NCBI GenBank assembly: GCA_946481425.1
Contig: CAMLNT010000087.1
Location: forward strand, 1-8,648
Direction of reading: 5' to 3'
From: an uncultured Brevundimonas sp.
Lineage (GTDB): Bacteria; Pseudomonadota; Alphaproteobacteria; Caulobacterales; Caulobacteraceae
DNA length: 8,648 nt
A model generated the notes under the pieces. That model ran no database searches. It had not been told where the DNA came from and saw only the letters and a program-made list of their open reading frames with translations. The number at the start of each line of letters is the position of its first letter. The first letter of the stretch is position 1. Made by a program: the position numbers and the translations under genes. Shown in pieces: positions 1 to 6,579 of this stretch.

Positions 1-404
1 CGGTCCCACATGAAGGTCACCGAGCCGGTCTCGCCCAGGGCCCCGCCATACTTGGCGAAGGCGGCCCGGACGTTCGACGCCGCACGGTTGCGGTTATCGG
101 TCAGGACCTCGACCACGAACTGGACCCCGCCGGGGCCGCGACCCTCGTAGCGGATCTCCTCCATGTTGTCGGTCTCGCCGCCGGCCGCCTTGTTGATGGC
201 GCGGGCGATGACGTCCTTGGGCAGGCTCTCGGCCTTGGCGTTGTTGACCGCCAGACGCAGGCGCGGGTTCAGCGCCGGATCGGGCAGGCCCGACTTGGCC
301 GCGACGGTGATTTCCCGCGACAGCCGCGAGAACAGCTTGGAGCGCACGGCGTCCGCGCGTCCCTTGCGGTGCATGATGTTCTTGAATTTGGAATGGCCGG
401 CCAT
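1..404 (-). CDS. yebC: YebC/PmpR-family regulator/translation factor (N-terminal part; 3' end outside window)
   Basis: The reading frame begins [20 protein letters not shown], the near-invariant start of the YebC/PmpR (TACO1) family, and continues through [19 protein letters not shown] (about 46-64) and the [19 protein letters not shown] segment (about 86-104). 134 codons are visible and the frame is open at base 1; family members are about 240-250 residues, so a little over half is present. Members have been described both as DNA-binding regulators and, for the TACO1/YebC branch, as factors that help ribosomes through difficult proline stretches; which applies here cannot be seen. The start is fixed by the conserved N-terminus. 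A GGAAGA lies just upstream but unusually close to the ATG. In many proteobacteria yebC precedes ruvC; that neighbour would be outside the window. It diverges from the small membrane-protein gene starting at 529. Confidence 0.95.
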   Translation of the reverse strand, partial: MAGHSKFKNIMHRKGRADAVRSKLFSRLSREITVAAKSGLPDPALNPRLRLAVNNAKAESLPKDVIARAINKAAGGETDNMEEIRYEGRGPGGVQFVVEVLTDNRNRAASNVRAAFAKYGGALGETGSVTFMWD

Positions 405-443
405 GGTCTTCCGAAGAGGCTTGGGATCGAAAACTGAGGCGCC

Positions 444-472
444 GATCTAGCCGATGCGCCCGGCCCTGTCAT
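444..472 (-). promoter_or_regulatory. Probable housekeeping promoter for yebC
   Basis: On the minus strand GCTAGATC (444-451) matches the Caulobacter-type -10 consensus GCTANAWC at every position. ATGACAG (466-472) matches the -35 consensus TTGACGS at 5 of 7 positions, and the 14-bp spacer falls in the accepted 10-14 bp range. Transcription would begin near 436, giving a leader of about 32 nt before the yebC start at 404. The consensus is known from Caulobacter; its use here is inferred. Confidence 0.55.
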
Positions 473-528
473 CCGGGGGAACCCTCAAGCCTCGCCGGGT
501 ATTGAACCCTTCGAACCGGAGCTTAGCC

Positions 529-714
529 ATGACCGACCAGGACGAGGTTTTCTTGATCGACGAAGACGAGGCGGGCGAGATCGTCCACTGGCAGGACAAG
601 CCGCCGCTTCAGGTTTCGCGCGTCCAGGCCACCGGCGCGACCCTCGCCGCCTTCGGTCTCGGCATCCTGGCAGCCGTGGGCGCGCTCGCCCTGCTGGGAA
701 AAATTCGCGACTGA
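529..714 (+). CDS. Small single-pass membrane protein of unknown function (61 aa)
   Basis: I do not recognise a named family. The chosen start at 529 has a clean Shine-Dalgarno GGAG (518-521) seven bases upstream; an in-frame ATG at 454 would add 25 residues but has no comparable site and reads like non-coding sequence. The protein has an acidic N-terminal half (residues 3-17 are rich in D and E: TDQDEVFLIDEDEAGE), a short proline-containing linker (about 25-28), then one hydrophobic segment (about 36-57, rich in A, G and L) and the basic tail KIRD. This predicts a single helix close to the C-terminus, as in a tail-anchored inner-membrane protein, with the acidic part probably cytoplasmic. 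It lies 66 bp upstream of ppa in the same direction and could be co-transcribed with it. The function is unknown. Confidence 0.7.
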   Translation: MTDQDEVFLIDEDEAGEIVHWQDKPPLQVSRVQATGATLAAFGLGILAAVGALALLGKIRD

Positions 715-729
715 GGCCTTTTTCCCGGC
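693..729 (+). repeat. Inverted repeat across the end of the small membrane-protein gene
   Basis: GGGAAAAA (696-703) and TTTTTCCC (719-726) form a perfect 8-bp inverted repeat around a 15-nt loop. The stem extends outward by one G-U pair and two G-C pairs (693-695 with 727-729). The stop codon at 712-714 lies in the loop. There is no U-run after the stem, so it is not a textbook terminator. It may protect the 3' end or attenuate read-through into ppa. Confidence 0.35.
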
Positions 730-780
730 CTGATACCGGTCTAGAGGGCGCCCCTCCCCAAAAGACTGCCGGAACATCCC

Positions 781-1308
781 ATGCGCCTCGACGCGATCTC
801 TCTCGGAAGCAACCCGCCCCACGACGTCAACGTCGTGATCGAGGTGCCGATCGGCGGCGAGCCGATCAAGTACGAGATGGACAAGGCTTCCGGCGCCCTG
901 GTCGTCGACCGCTTCCTCTACACGCCGATGCGATACCCGGGGAACTACGGCTTTATCCCCGGCACCCTGTCGGGTGACGGCGACCCGTGCGACGTGCTGG
1001 TGGCCAACACGCGCGCCATCGTCCCCGGCGCCGTCATGAGCGTGAAGCCGATCGGCGTGCTGGTCATGGAAGACAATGCCGGCGAGGACGAGAAGATCAT
1101 CGCCGTTCCCTCGGCCAGCCTGACGGCCCGCTACGAGGGCGTCGAGGAGGTCTCCGACCTGCCCAAGATCCTCGTCGACCAGATCGAGCACTTCTTTTCG
1201 CACTACAAGGATCTGGAGCCCGGCAAATGGGTCAAGATCGTGCGTTGGGGCGACAAGGCCGAAGCCCATCGCCTGATCCGCGAAGGCATCCAGCGCGGGA
1301 AGGCCTAG
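781..1308 (+). CDS. ppa: Inorganic pyrophosphatase, family I
   Basis: This soluble cytoplasmic enzyme hydrolyses pyrophosphate to two phosphates, pulling nucleotide and nucleic acid synthesis forward. Its 175 residues match the usual bacterial family I length. The signature DGDPCDV is at residues 66-72 (metal-binding D66, D68, D71), preceded by the [12 protein letters not shown] segment (51-62). The second acidic cluster, [15 protein letters not shown] (96-110), supplies D98, D103 and K105, matching E. coli D97, D102 and K104. The start is set by the family N-terminus; the ribosome site is weak (GGAA, about 6-9 bases upstream). The gene follows the 61-aa membrane-protein gene by 66 bp and may depend partly on its transcription. 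Its TAG stop overlaps the stop of the convergent sulfotransferase gene. Confidence 0.97.
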   Translation: MRLDAISLGSNPPHDVNVVIEVPIGGEPIKYEMDKASGALVVDRFLYTPMRYPGNYGFIPGTLSGDGDPCDVLVANTRAIVPGAVMSVKPIGVLVMEDNAGEDEKIIAVPSASLTARYEGVEEVSDLPKILVDQIEHFFSHYKDLEPGKWVKIVRWGDKAEAHRLIREGIQRGKA

Positions 1309-2840
1309 GCCCGCTTCAGGGCCGCCATGAAGCTCGCGACCTGGGGCGGATAACGGGCCGCCCGGGCCGCCGGCGCCCGGATCGGCTCACGCACCTGCAG
1401 CGCCGAAAAGGTGTTGGACGCCGACCCGCGCCGGGCCGGGTCCAGATAGGCCGAATCCCAGTCCAGGCCGCAAAAGGCGTAGAGCCGGCGCGCCTCGCCG
1501 TCGGGATCCTCGCACAGGGCATCGTGGTCGAAGGCCAGGAACTGCTCGCCCAGCCGCTCAGCCCAGGCGTCGCGCATGCGGTCGTTGAGGCCCACGGCAT
1601 GGGCCAGATGCGTCAGGTCCGACGCGTAGGGGTAGGCCGCCGAGAAGTCGTGCAGCCAGATGGACAGGGCCGTCTCGACCGGATCACGCCGCAGGAAAAC
1701 GATCCGCGCCTCCGGCAGCAGGCGCGCGATCAGTCCCGCGTAGGGCGCATTGAGCGGAAGCTTGTCGAGATAGACCTCGGAGATCACCCCGGCACGGGTC
1801 AGTCGCTCGCCCAACTCCGCCACCAGACCGGCCCGCCGGCTCCGGAACAGGGCCGCGGCCGCCTCCGGTCCGTGGCGATGCAGCACGATCTCGATCTCCC
1901 GGCAGGCCATGTAGAGATCGGTCCGCTCGCCGCCGGCCACAACATCCGGATGCGCCGCCAGCAGGGATTCGATGATCGAGGTTCCCGAACGCGGCAGACC
2001 GACGATCACGATCGGCCGCGGCCGGCGCAGCAGAGCCGGGCCCGGCGGCGGCAGGCGATCGAACAGCGCCAGCAGGGCCTCGGCCCGGGCGTCCTGGGCC
2101 GAGGCCTCATAGGGATGGGCCCGCATGGGAGACAGGCTGTTGGCCAGGTCAGCCCAGGCGGCGGCCGCGATGTCGTCGCCCGCCCGGTCACTGGCCTGGG
2201 CCAGGGCGAAGGCGGCGGCGCTGCGCACCGGCGCGTCTCGACGCTCATCGCGCGCCACCCGTGTCAGAGCCTCGAAGACGGCCAGATCCGGTGCGACCAT
2301 GGCCATCAGGCGGAGCGCCTCGACAGAGTCCGGACTGCGTTGCAGAACCCGCCGCAGCAGGCCCGCCGCCACCTCCGGCGTCCCGCGCGCGATGGCGATC
2401 ACGGCCAGCCCGCAAGCCGAGGCGTCATCGTCCCCGACCGACAGATACAGGCTCTCGGCCCGCTCGAAGTCATTGTCCTGATAGGCCGACAGCGCCGCAA
2501 GCAGACGGTCGCGGGCCTGGCCCTGCGGAGTGGCCGCTGCGGTTTCCAGCGCATCGGCTGCGGCACGGTAGTCCGCCGCCGCGTGCGCCGCTTCGCCGAT
2601 CCCCCGCCAAGTCGCCGCCTGATCAGGCCGCAGCGTCGCCAGCGCGCGGCCTGCGATCACCCGCGCCGCCGGCTGCGGCGACATCCGCGCCATCTCCAGG
2701 GCGACCGGGATCAGGCCCTCGGCCCGCGCCGGGTCGGCCATGTGCTCCGCCACCACCTGCGCCGCCTCAACGTCGCGATGCGCCTCGACCAGCGCGCGAA
2801 GCTCCGTCATCAACTGAGCCTCCCCCCGCGGATCGACCAT
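1305..2840 (-). CDS. TPR-domain sulfotransferase family protein
   Basis: The 511-residue product has an alanine-rich helical N-terminal half (about 12-265) that resembles degenerate tetratricopeptide repeats, followed by a sulfotransferase domain (about 275-511). PAPS-binding features are clear: the 5'-phosphosulfate loop [13 protein letters not shown] at 279-291, DKLP at 359-362, the 3'-phosphate-binding segment [17 protein letters not shown] at 379-395, and the late motif ALQVREPI at 480-487 typical of the TPR-sulfotransferase group. It probably transfers sulfate from PAPS to an unknown acceptor, and no signal peptide is seen. The start at 2840 has AGGAGA (2847-2852) six bases upstream. An in-frame ATG at 2810 has an even stronger GGAGG (2819-2823) eight bases upstream and would shorten the protein by 10 residues. 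The gene diverges from the amidohydrolase gene. The substrate is unknown. Confidence 0.88.
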   Translation of the reverse strand: MVDPRGEAQLMTELRALVEAHRDVEAAQVVAEHMADPARAEGLIPVALEMARMSPQPAARVIAGRALATLRPDQAATWRGIGEAAHAAADYRAAADALETAAATPQGQARDRLLAALSAYQDNDFERAESLYLSVGDDDASACGLAVIAIARGTPEVAAGLLRRVLQRSPDSVEALRLMAMVAPDLAVFEALTRVARDERRDAPVRSAAAFALAQASDRAGDDIAAAAWADLANSLSPMRAHPYEASAQDARAEALLALFDRLPPPGPALLRRPRPIVIVGLPRSGTSIIESLLAAHPDVVAGGERTDLYMACREIEIVLHRHGPEAAAALFRSRRAGLVAELGERLTRAGVISEVYLDKLPLNAPYAGLIARLLPEARIVFLRRDPVETALSIWLHDFSAAYPYASDLTHLAHAVGLNDRMRDAWAERLGEQFLAFDHDALCEDPDGEARRLYAFCGLDWDSAYLDPARRGSASNTFSALQVREPIRAPAARAARYPPQVASFMAALKRA

Positions 2841-2864
2841 GGCGCGTCTCCTGGCGGACTCGAT

Positions 2865-2874
2865 TGTCCGGACA
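2865..2874. promoter_or_regulatory. Perfect 10-bp palindrome in divergent intergenic region (possible operator)
   Basis: TGTCCGGACA reads the same on both strands. It lies 25 bp upstream of the sulfotransferase start and about 100 bp upstream of the amidohydrolase start, where a regulator could act on the leftward gene or on both. CCGG-centred palindromes arise readily in GC-rich DNA, so this is only a candidate. Confidence 0.25.
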
Positions 2875-2911
2875 GGCTCGGTATGGCGCGAAACCGTGGC
2901 TGACAAGTGGC

Positions 2912-2941
2912 CTGACGCGCCTCGCCGGTCGATGCTAGGCT
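2912..2941 (+). promoter_or_regulatory. Possible housekeeping promoter for the amidohydrolase gene
   Basis: CTGACGC (2912-2918) matches the Caulobacter -35 consensus TTGACGS at 6 of 7 positions. GCTAGGCT (2934-2941) matches the -10 consensus GCTANAWC at the first four positions but poorly at the last three. The 15-bp spacer is one base longer than the usual range. A start near 2948 would give a leader of about 24 nt that includes the GGAGG at 2961-2965. Confidence 0.35.
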
Positions 2942-2971
2942 CACGCGACCTGTCGATACCGGAGGCTTGCC

Positions 2972-4465
2972 ATGCGGTTCCTGTCGAACGAGGCGATCGC
3001 AGCGCTCGCGCGATCCGAGGAGGTCGAGCCGCGCACACCCCTTCCGCTGCGCATGGTGGCGTCGGAGGAGTACGCACCGGTCGGCCAGACAGAGCGCCAG
3101 CGCGAGGTCCAGGCCCGGCTCTTCGCCCACGCGGATGAAGTGGCGCCCCGGCTGGGCCTGAGTCGCCGCCGCTTCTTCCAGACAGCGGCGGGCATGGCGG
3201 CGGGCTTCGCCGCCCTGAACGGCGCCTTCGGGCCGATGTTCGAGGTCTCCGCCGCCGAGGCCGCGACGCCCGGCTTGGCCGACGAGCGGGCCGCGGCCCT
3301 GCGCGACCAGTTCATCATGGACATGCACACCCACTTCCTCAGGGACGATACGCGCCTGACCAGCTTCGTGCGCCTGAGGGAATCGGTCATCCAGCGCGGC
3401 TGGAATCCGCAGCTGTCCGAGAGCGGTGAACAGACCATCGAACACCTGAAGTTCGATAACTATTTCAAGGAAATCTTCCTCGACAGCGACACCAAGATCG
3501 CCCTGATCTCCTCGGCCCCGTCCGACATTCCCGAGGACTGGTTCCTGACCAACCGGCAGATGATTGAGGCGCGCGAGCGGGTGAACTCAGAGGCCGGGTC
3601 CCGCCGGATGCTGGCCCACGCCATCATGCGCCCCGGCGCGCCCGGCTGGCTCGACGAACTGGACGCGGCCCTCGCGGACCGGCCGGACTCGGTCAAGGGC
3701 TACACGGTCGGCGACAACACCCACAAGGAGACCAGCGCCTGGCCCTGGCGGATGGACGACGAGACGGTGATGTATCCCGGCTACGAGCGAATGGTGGCGG
3801 CGGGGGTGCGAAACGTCTGCGTCCACAAGGGCCTGTGGGGCCGCGCTACCGCCGAGCGCTACCCGCACCTGTCGCCCTTCGCCGACGTCCGCGACGTGGC
3901 GAAAGCCGCCCGCGACTGGCCCCAGCTGAACTTCATCATCTACCACGCGGCCTACCGGCTGGATGACCCCGACTGGGCGCTCGCAGAGTTCGAACGTAGC
4001 GGCCGCATCGACTGGGTCACGGATCTGGCGGAGATCCCCGAGGCGCATGGGGTCTCGAACGTCTATGCCGATCTCGGCCAGATCTTCGCCCAGACCCTGA
4101 TCGCCCAGCCGCGCGTCTGCGCCGCCATCCTGGGCCAGCTGATCCGGGGCCTCGGTCACGATCACGTCTGCTGGGGTACGGACGCCGTCTGGACCGGTTC
4201 GCCCCAGTGGCAGATCGAGGGCCTGCGCCGTCTCGAAATCCCCGAGGACCTGCAGACCGCCCACGGCTTCGCGCCTTTGGGAGCCGCCGATGGACCGGTC
4301 AAGACCGCCATCTTCGGCGGCAACAACGCGAGGCTCTACGGGATGGAAGTTCCCGCGGTTCAGGTCGCCCTCGCGGGCGATCGCTTCTCGGCGATCAAGG
4401 CGGACTATCTGGCTGACGGGGCGACACCATCGAACCGCCGCTACGGCTACGTAGCCCAAGGCTAG
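2972..4465 (+). CDS. Tat-exported amidohydrolase (amidohydrolase-2 / TIM-barrel metal hydrolase family)
   Basis: The 497-residue protein has a twin-arginine motif SRRRFFQ at 64-70 followed by a hydrophobic alanine/glycine-rich segment (about 71-88) and a VSAAEA stretch (92-97) near a likely cleavage region, so export by Tat is predicted. The catalytic barrel starts with MDMHTH (116-121: H119 and H121 as metal ligands). It continues with VHKG (K286), IIYHAAY (H325), WGTDAVW (D404) and ends with IFGGNNARLYGM (447-458), the usual close of PF04909-type amidohydrolases. Substrate and reaction are unknown; the family includes decarboxylases and C-N or C-O hydrolases. The start has GGAGG six bases upstream. 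The 63 residues before the RR motif are unusually long for a Tat leader; internal ATGs lack good ribosome sites. It diverges from the sulfotransferase gene. Confidence 0.88.
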   Translation: MRFLSNEAIAALARSEEVEPRTPLPLRMVASEEYAPVGQTERQREVQARLFAHADEVAPRLGLSRRRFFQTAAGMAAGFAALNGAFGPMFEVSAAEAATPGLADERAAALRDQFIMDMHTHFLRDDTRLTSFVRLRESVIQRGWNPQLSESGEQTIEHLKFDNYFKEIFLDSDTKIALISSAPSDIPEDWFLTNRQMIEARERVNSEAGSRRMLAHAIMRPGAPGWLDELDAALADRPDSVKGYTVGDNTHKETSAWPWRMDDETVMYPGYERMVAAGVRNVCVHKGLWGRATAERYPHLSPFADVRDVAKAARDWPQLNFIIYHAAYRLDDPDWALAEFERSGRIDWVTDLAEIPEAHGVSNVYADLGQIFAQTLIAQPRVCAAILGQLIRGLGHDHVCWGTDAVWTGSPQWQIEGLRRLEIPEDLQTAHGFAPLGAADGPVKTAIFGGNNARLYGMEVPAVQVALAGDRFSAIKADYLADGATPSNRRYGYVAQG

Positions 4466-4475
4466 GCGCCGCATT

Positions 4476-4495
4476 CGGTCGTGCTAGCCTGACCG
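4476..4495. promoter_or_regulatory. Interrupted dyad centred on GCTAGC upstream of chrA (possible operator/-10 region)
   Basis: CGGTC (4476-4480) and GACCG (4491-4495) flank the palindrome GCTAGC (4483-4488), giving a 20-bp dyad with 16 symmetric positions. GCTAGCCT also resembles the first half of the GCTANAWC -10 element. If it is the -10, transcription would begin just before the hairpin at 4502. No convincing -35 was found, so the promoter role is weak. Confidence 0.25.
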
Positions 4496-4501
4496 CATCG
4501 G

Positions 4502-4526
4502 GCCTGACGCGGGCGCCCGGTCAGGC
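4502..4526 (+). terminator. Strong GC hairpin between the amidohydrolase gene and chrA
   Basis: GCCTGAC (4502-4508) pairs with GTCAGGC (4520-4526). Inside lies the palindrome CGGGCGCCCG (4510-4519), so the RNA would fold into about 11 base pairs with a single bulged G at 4509. It sits 37 bp after the amidohydrolase stop and 51 bp before chrA. There is no following T-run, so it is either an atypical or Rho-assisted terminator for the upstream gene, or a structured leader element for chrA. Confidence 0.4.
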
Positions 4527-4576
4527 GATCGTCGCCCAAGTCCCGCTCCGCGAGGCGTCCGCGCCGAGGAGCGGCC

Positions 4577-5797
4577 ATGACCGATACTCCGACCGACGGC
4601 GAGCCGCATCCCCCGCGGCTGACCCTGCCGGCGCTGTTCCTGCGTTTCCTGCGTTTCGGCCTGCTCGCGTTCGGCGGGCCGGTGGCCCAGATCGCCATGG
4701 TCCGGCGCGAGCTGGTCGAGCGCGAAGGCTGGATCTCGTCGGCGCGCTTCAATCGCCTGCTGGCTGTGATGCAGGTTTTGCCCGGACCCGAGGCGCACGA
4801 ACTGTGCGTCCACCTGGGCATGCGGGCGCGCGGCCGGATGGGAGGCCTGCTGGCCGGGCTCGGCTTCATGCTGCCCGGCTTCATCCTGATGATGGGGCTG
4901 AGCTGGCTCTATTTCCGCCTCGCCCTGGATCAGCCGTGGATCGCCGCAGCCCTGATCGGCGCCCAGACGGCTGTCCTGGCTCTGATCGTGCGTGCCGTCT
5001 TCAAGATAGGCGGCCATGTGCTGTCGGACGTCTGGCTGGTCGGGCTGGCTGCAGGCTCGGCGCTCGCGGCCTTGGCGGGAGTCAGCTTCTGGATCGTTCT
5101 GCCGGCGGCCGGGATCGCCTACGCCCTGCTGAAGGCGGGCCGGTCTGGTCTTGCCGCCGGCGCCATCCTGATCGGCGGCGCGGGCGGCATTGCGGAGATC
5201 CTGCTTGTATCGGAACCGGCGACCCATCTCTCCTTCGCCCGGTTCATGACCGAGCCCGGACACGGCTCGATCTGGCTGTTGTTTCTGGCGGGCCTCAAGG
5301 CCGGCCTGCTGACCTTCGGCGGCGCCTATACCGCCATTCCGTTTCTGCGCGACGACGCCGGTCGGGCCGGCTGGGTCGGCGACAGCCAGTTCCTCGACGG
5401 CCTGGCCCTCTCCAGCATCCTGCCCGCGCCCCTGATCATCTTCGCGACCTTCATCGGCTATGTCGCGGGCGGCCCCTGGGGCGGTGTCGCGATCACCGCG
5501 GGCGTATTCCTGCCCGCCTTCGCCTTCTCGATGATCTTCTACGACCGGCTTGAGGCCGTGCTCGAGAATGCCCGCCTCCACGCCCTGCTCGACGGCGTCG
5601 CGGCCGCCGTCGTCGGCCTGATCGCAGCGACCGCAATCCAGCTGGCCGGGGGTCAGGCGACGGGCTCGGACAACGCGCTGATTCTGGCTGCCATCTTCGC
5701 GATCACACTTGCGATCGTCTGGCTGTGGAAGTCGCCGCTGGCCGCGCCCGTGGCGATCATGGTCGGCGGCTTCGCCGGACTTGTTGCGCTCGGCTGA
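4577..5797 (+). CDS. chrA: Chromate transporter homologue, two CHR domains (ChrA)
   Basis: The 406-residue integral membrane protein has the duplicated architecture of long-chain CHR-family members. The first half carries the FGGP motif (32-35) in AFGGPVAQIAMVRRELVE and the PGPEA motif (69-73). The second half repeats these as FGGAYTAIP (247-255) and PAPLI (283-287). Around ten hydrophobic segments are visible, including about 91-116, 121-141, 151-185, 190-211, 232-255 and 280-322. Characterised members export chromate across the inner membrane, but many homologues in genomes without known resistance have untested substrates. The start has GGAG (4567-4570) six bases upstream. No chrB, chrC or chrF regulator is adjacent. 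The gene converges on the BlaI-type repressor gene with only 15 bp between stops. Family assignment is firm; chromate specificity is inferred. Confidence 0.92.
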   Translation: MTDTPTDGEPHPPRLTLPALFLRFLRFGLLAFGGPVAQIAMVRRELVEREGWISSARFNRLLAVMQVLPGPEAHELCVHLGMRARGRMGGLLAGLGFMLPGFILMMGLSWLYFRLALDQPWIAAALIGAQTAVLALIVRAVFKIGGHVLSDVWLVGLAAGSALAALAGVSFWIVLPAAGIAYALLKAGRSGLAAGAILIGGAGGIAEILLVSEPATHLSFARFMTEPGHGSIWLLFLAGLKAGLLTFGGAYTAIPFLRDDAGRAGWVGDSQFLDGLALSSILPAPLIIFATFIGYVAGGPWGGVAITAGVFLPAFAFSMIFYDRLEAVLENARLHALLDGVAAAVVGLIAATAIQLAGGQATGSDNALILAAIFAITLAIVWLWKSPLAAPVAIMVGGFAGLVALG

Positions 5798-5812
5798 GCG
5801 TTTGCGGCAGGC

Positions 5813-6115
5813 CTATGGCTGGTCCAGGAACCGGCGCAGCGCTTCCCGGTCGCCCCCGAACAGGCGCTCGACCAGATCGCTGACCTCGTCGCCGACGAAC
5901 CTCTCTCGCGTCAGGACCGCACGATACCGCTGGCGGCCGTCGGTCTTCTCGGAACGCACCGCCCCCTTCTGCATCAGACGATGCAGAAGGGTCTTGATCG
6001 TGGCGTCGCCCCAGTCGGACCGCGCCTTCACGTCTTCGATCAGATCGGCGAACGTCAGATCGCCGCGCCGCCAGAGGGCGGCCAGGACGACGCTCTCGGC
6101 CTCGGTGACGCGCAT
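5813..6115 (-). CDS. Short BlaI/MecI/CopY-family transcriptional repressor
   Basis: The 100-residue protein begins RVTEAESVVLAALWRRGD and has the family winged helix-turn-helix: recognition-helix region DATIKTLLHRLMQKGAV (37-53), then a wing RSEKTDGRQRYRAVL (54-68). The remaining about 30 residues include ERLFGGDREALRRFL (83-97), which corresponds to the dimerisation region of BlaI (KLYGGD). It then ends, so it lacks the last helix present in S. aureus BlaI (126 aa), and the Asn-Phe cleavage pair of that protein is not present. The start lies 3 nt after the stop of the ExbB-like gene (TGACCGATG), so translation is probably coupled; no strong ribosome site is seen. It most likely represses its own operon through the two dyads at 6580-6617. 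The inducer is unknown. Confidence 0.9.
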   Translation of the reverse strand: MRVTEAESVVLAALWRRGDLTFADLIEDVKARSDWGDATIKTLLHRLMQKGAVRSEKTDGRQRYRAVLTRERFVGDEVSDLVERLFGGDREALRRFLDQP

Positions 6116-6118
6116 CGG

Positions 6119-6568
6119 TCAGGCCGCCAGCACCGTCCGGTCGATCCGTGCTTCGATCACCCAGTGACAGATCACGCCGACCGCCCCGGCGAATAGTCCC
6201 AGCAGGAACAGCAGCGCCGCCTCCGCCAAGCCCGGCGCCAGGACCGCCATCGGGACCTCGGTTCCCGCATTGGCCATGCCGATGAACACCATCAGGACCG
6301 TGTAGGCTGCGCCCATTAGCCCCAGCAGCGGGCCGCCGAGCCGGAGCGCGGACACGAAGGCCGAGCCCCGCGACAGCCGGCGCCCCTGCGCCGCCTTGCC
6401 CAGCGTCACCACCACGGCGGCGAGGGCGGCCAGGACGAGCGCGACCATAACCAGCTTCATGAGAAGGGCGGCGTCGAAAAAGACGGTCGTAGGATTCACT
6501 CTCGGTCCGGCGACCGCCGCGCCGGGCAGGAGCATCAAACCAGTCGCGAACGCTGATAGTGCACGCAT
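6119..6568 (-). CDS. ExbB/TolQ/MotA-like small membrane protein, degenerate channel residues
   Basis: With the ATG at 6568 (GAGG at 6574-6577, five bases upstream) the product is 149 residues; a longer frame upstream would be read through the operators and is unlikely. Residues 1-20 look like a signal peptide ending AVA|GP. Hydrophobic segments follow at about 33-57, 78-97 and 112-135, the ExbB topology. The segment GPLLGLMGAAYTVLMVFIGM (79-98) and the segment VLAPGLAEAALLFLLGLFAG (109-128) resemble the ExbB TM2/TM3 regions, including the conserved glutamate (E116, aligning with E. coli E176). The pore threonines (T148, T181 in E. coli) are replaced by A87 and F121, judged by eye. ExbB-like proteins form pentameric proton channels with ExbD; no ExbD partner is seen. 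It is the first gene of a unit with the repressor gene. Family call moderate, function unknown. Confidence 0.75.
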   Translation of the reverse strand: MRALSAFATGLMLLPGAAVAGPRVNPTTVFFDAALLMKLVMVALVLAALAAVVVTLGKAAQGRRLSRGSAFVSALRLGGPLLGLMGAAYTVLMVFIGMANAGTEVPMAVLAPGLAEAALLFLLGLFAGAVGVICHWVIEARIDRTVLAA

Positions 6569-6579
6569 GAGAACCTCAA

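Noticed and set aside
523..1269. Leftward 248-codon open frame opposite the small gene and ppa
   Set aside because: It is wholly antisense to the well-supported ppa gene, has no recognisable domain, and is rich in D, H, V and R in the manner of an antisense frame.
987..2903. Long rightward open frame of 638 codons across ppa and the sulfotransferase region
   Set aside because: It lies in another frame over ppa and antisense to the sulfotransferase; the product is low-complexity, rich in R, G, Q and P, without motifs. Long antisense frames are expected in DNA this GC-rich.
4452..4464. TAGCC-CAA-GGCTA hairpin at the amidohydrolase stop, considered as a terminator
   Set aside because: The stem is only five pairs, with no T-run after it; the hairpin at 4502-4526 is far stronger.
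3587..4474. Leftward 295-codon open frame opposite the amidohydrolase gene
   Set aside because: It has no motif or ribosome site, and the opposite strand encodes a clear metal hydrolase with all its ligands.
4484..5581. Leftward 365-codon open frame opposite chrA
   Set aside because: It is a hydrophilic Q/G/R/D-rich sequence, the usual antisense image of a hydrophobic membrane-protein gene.
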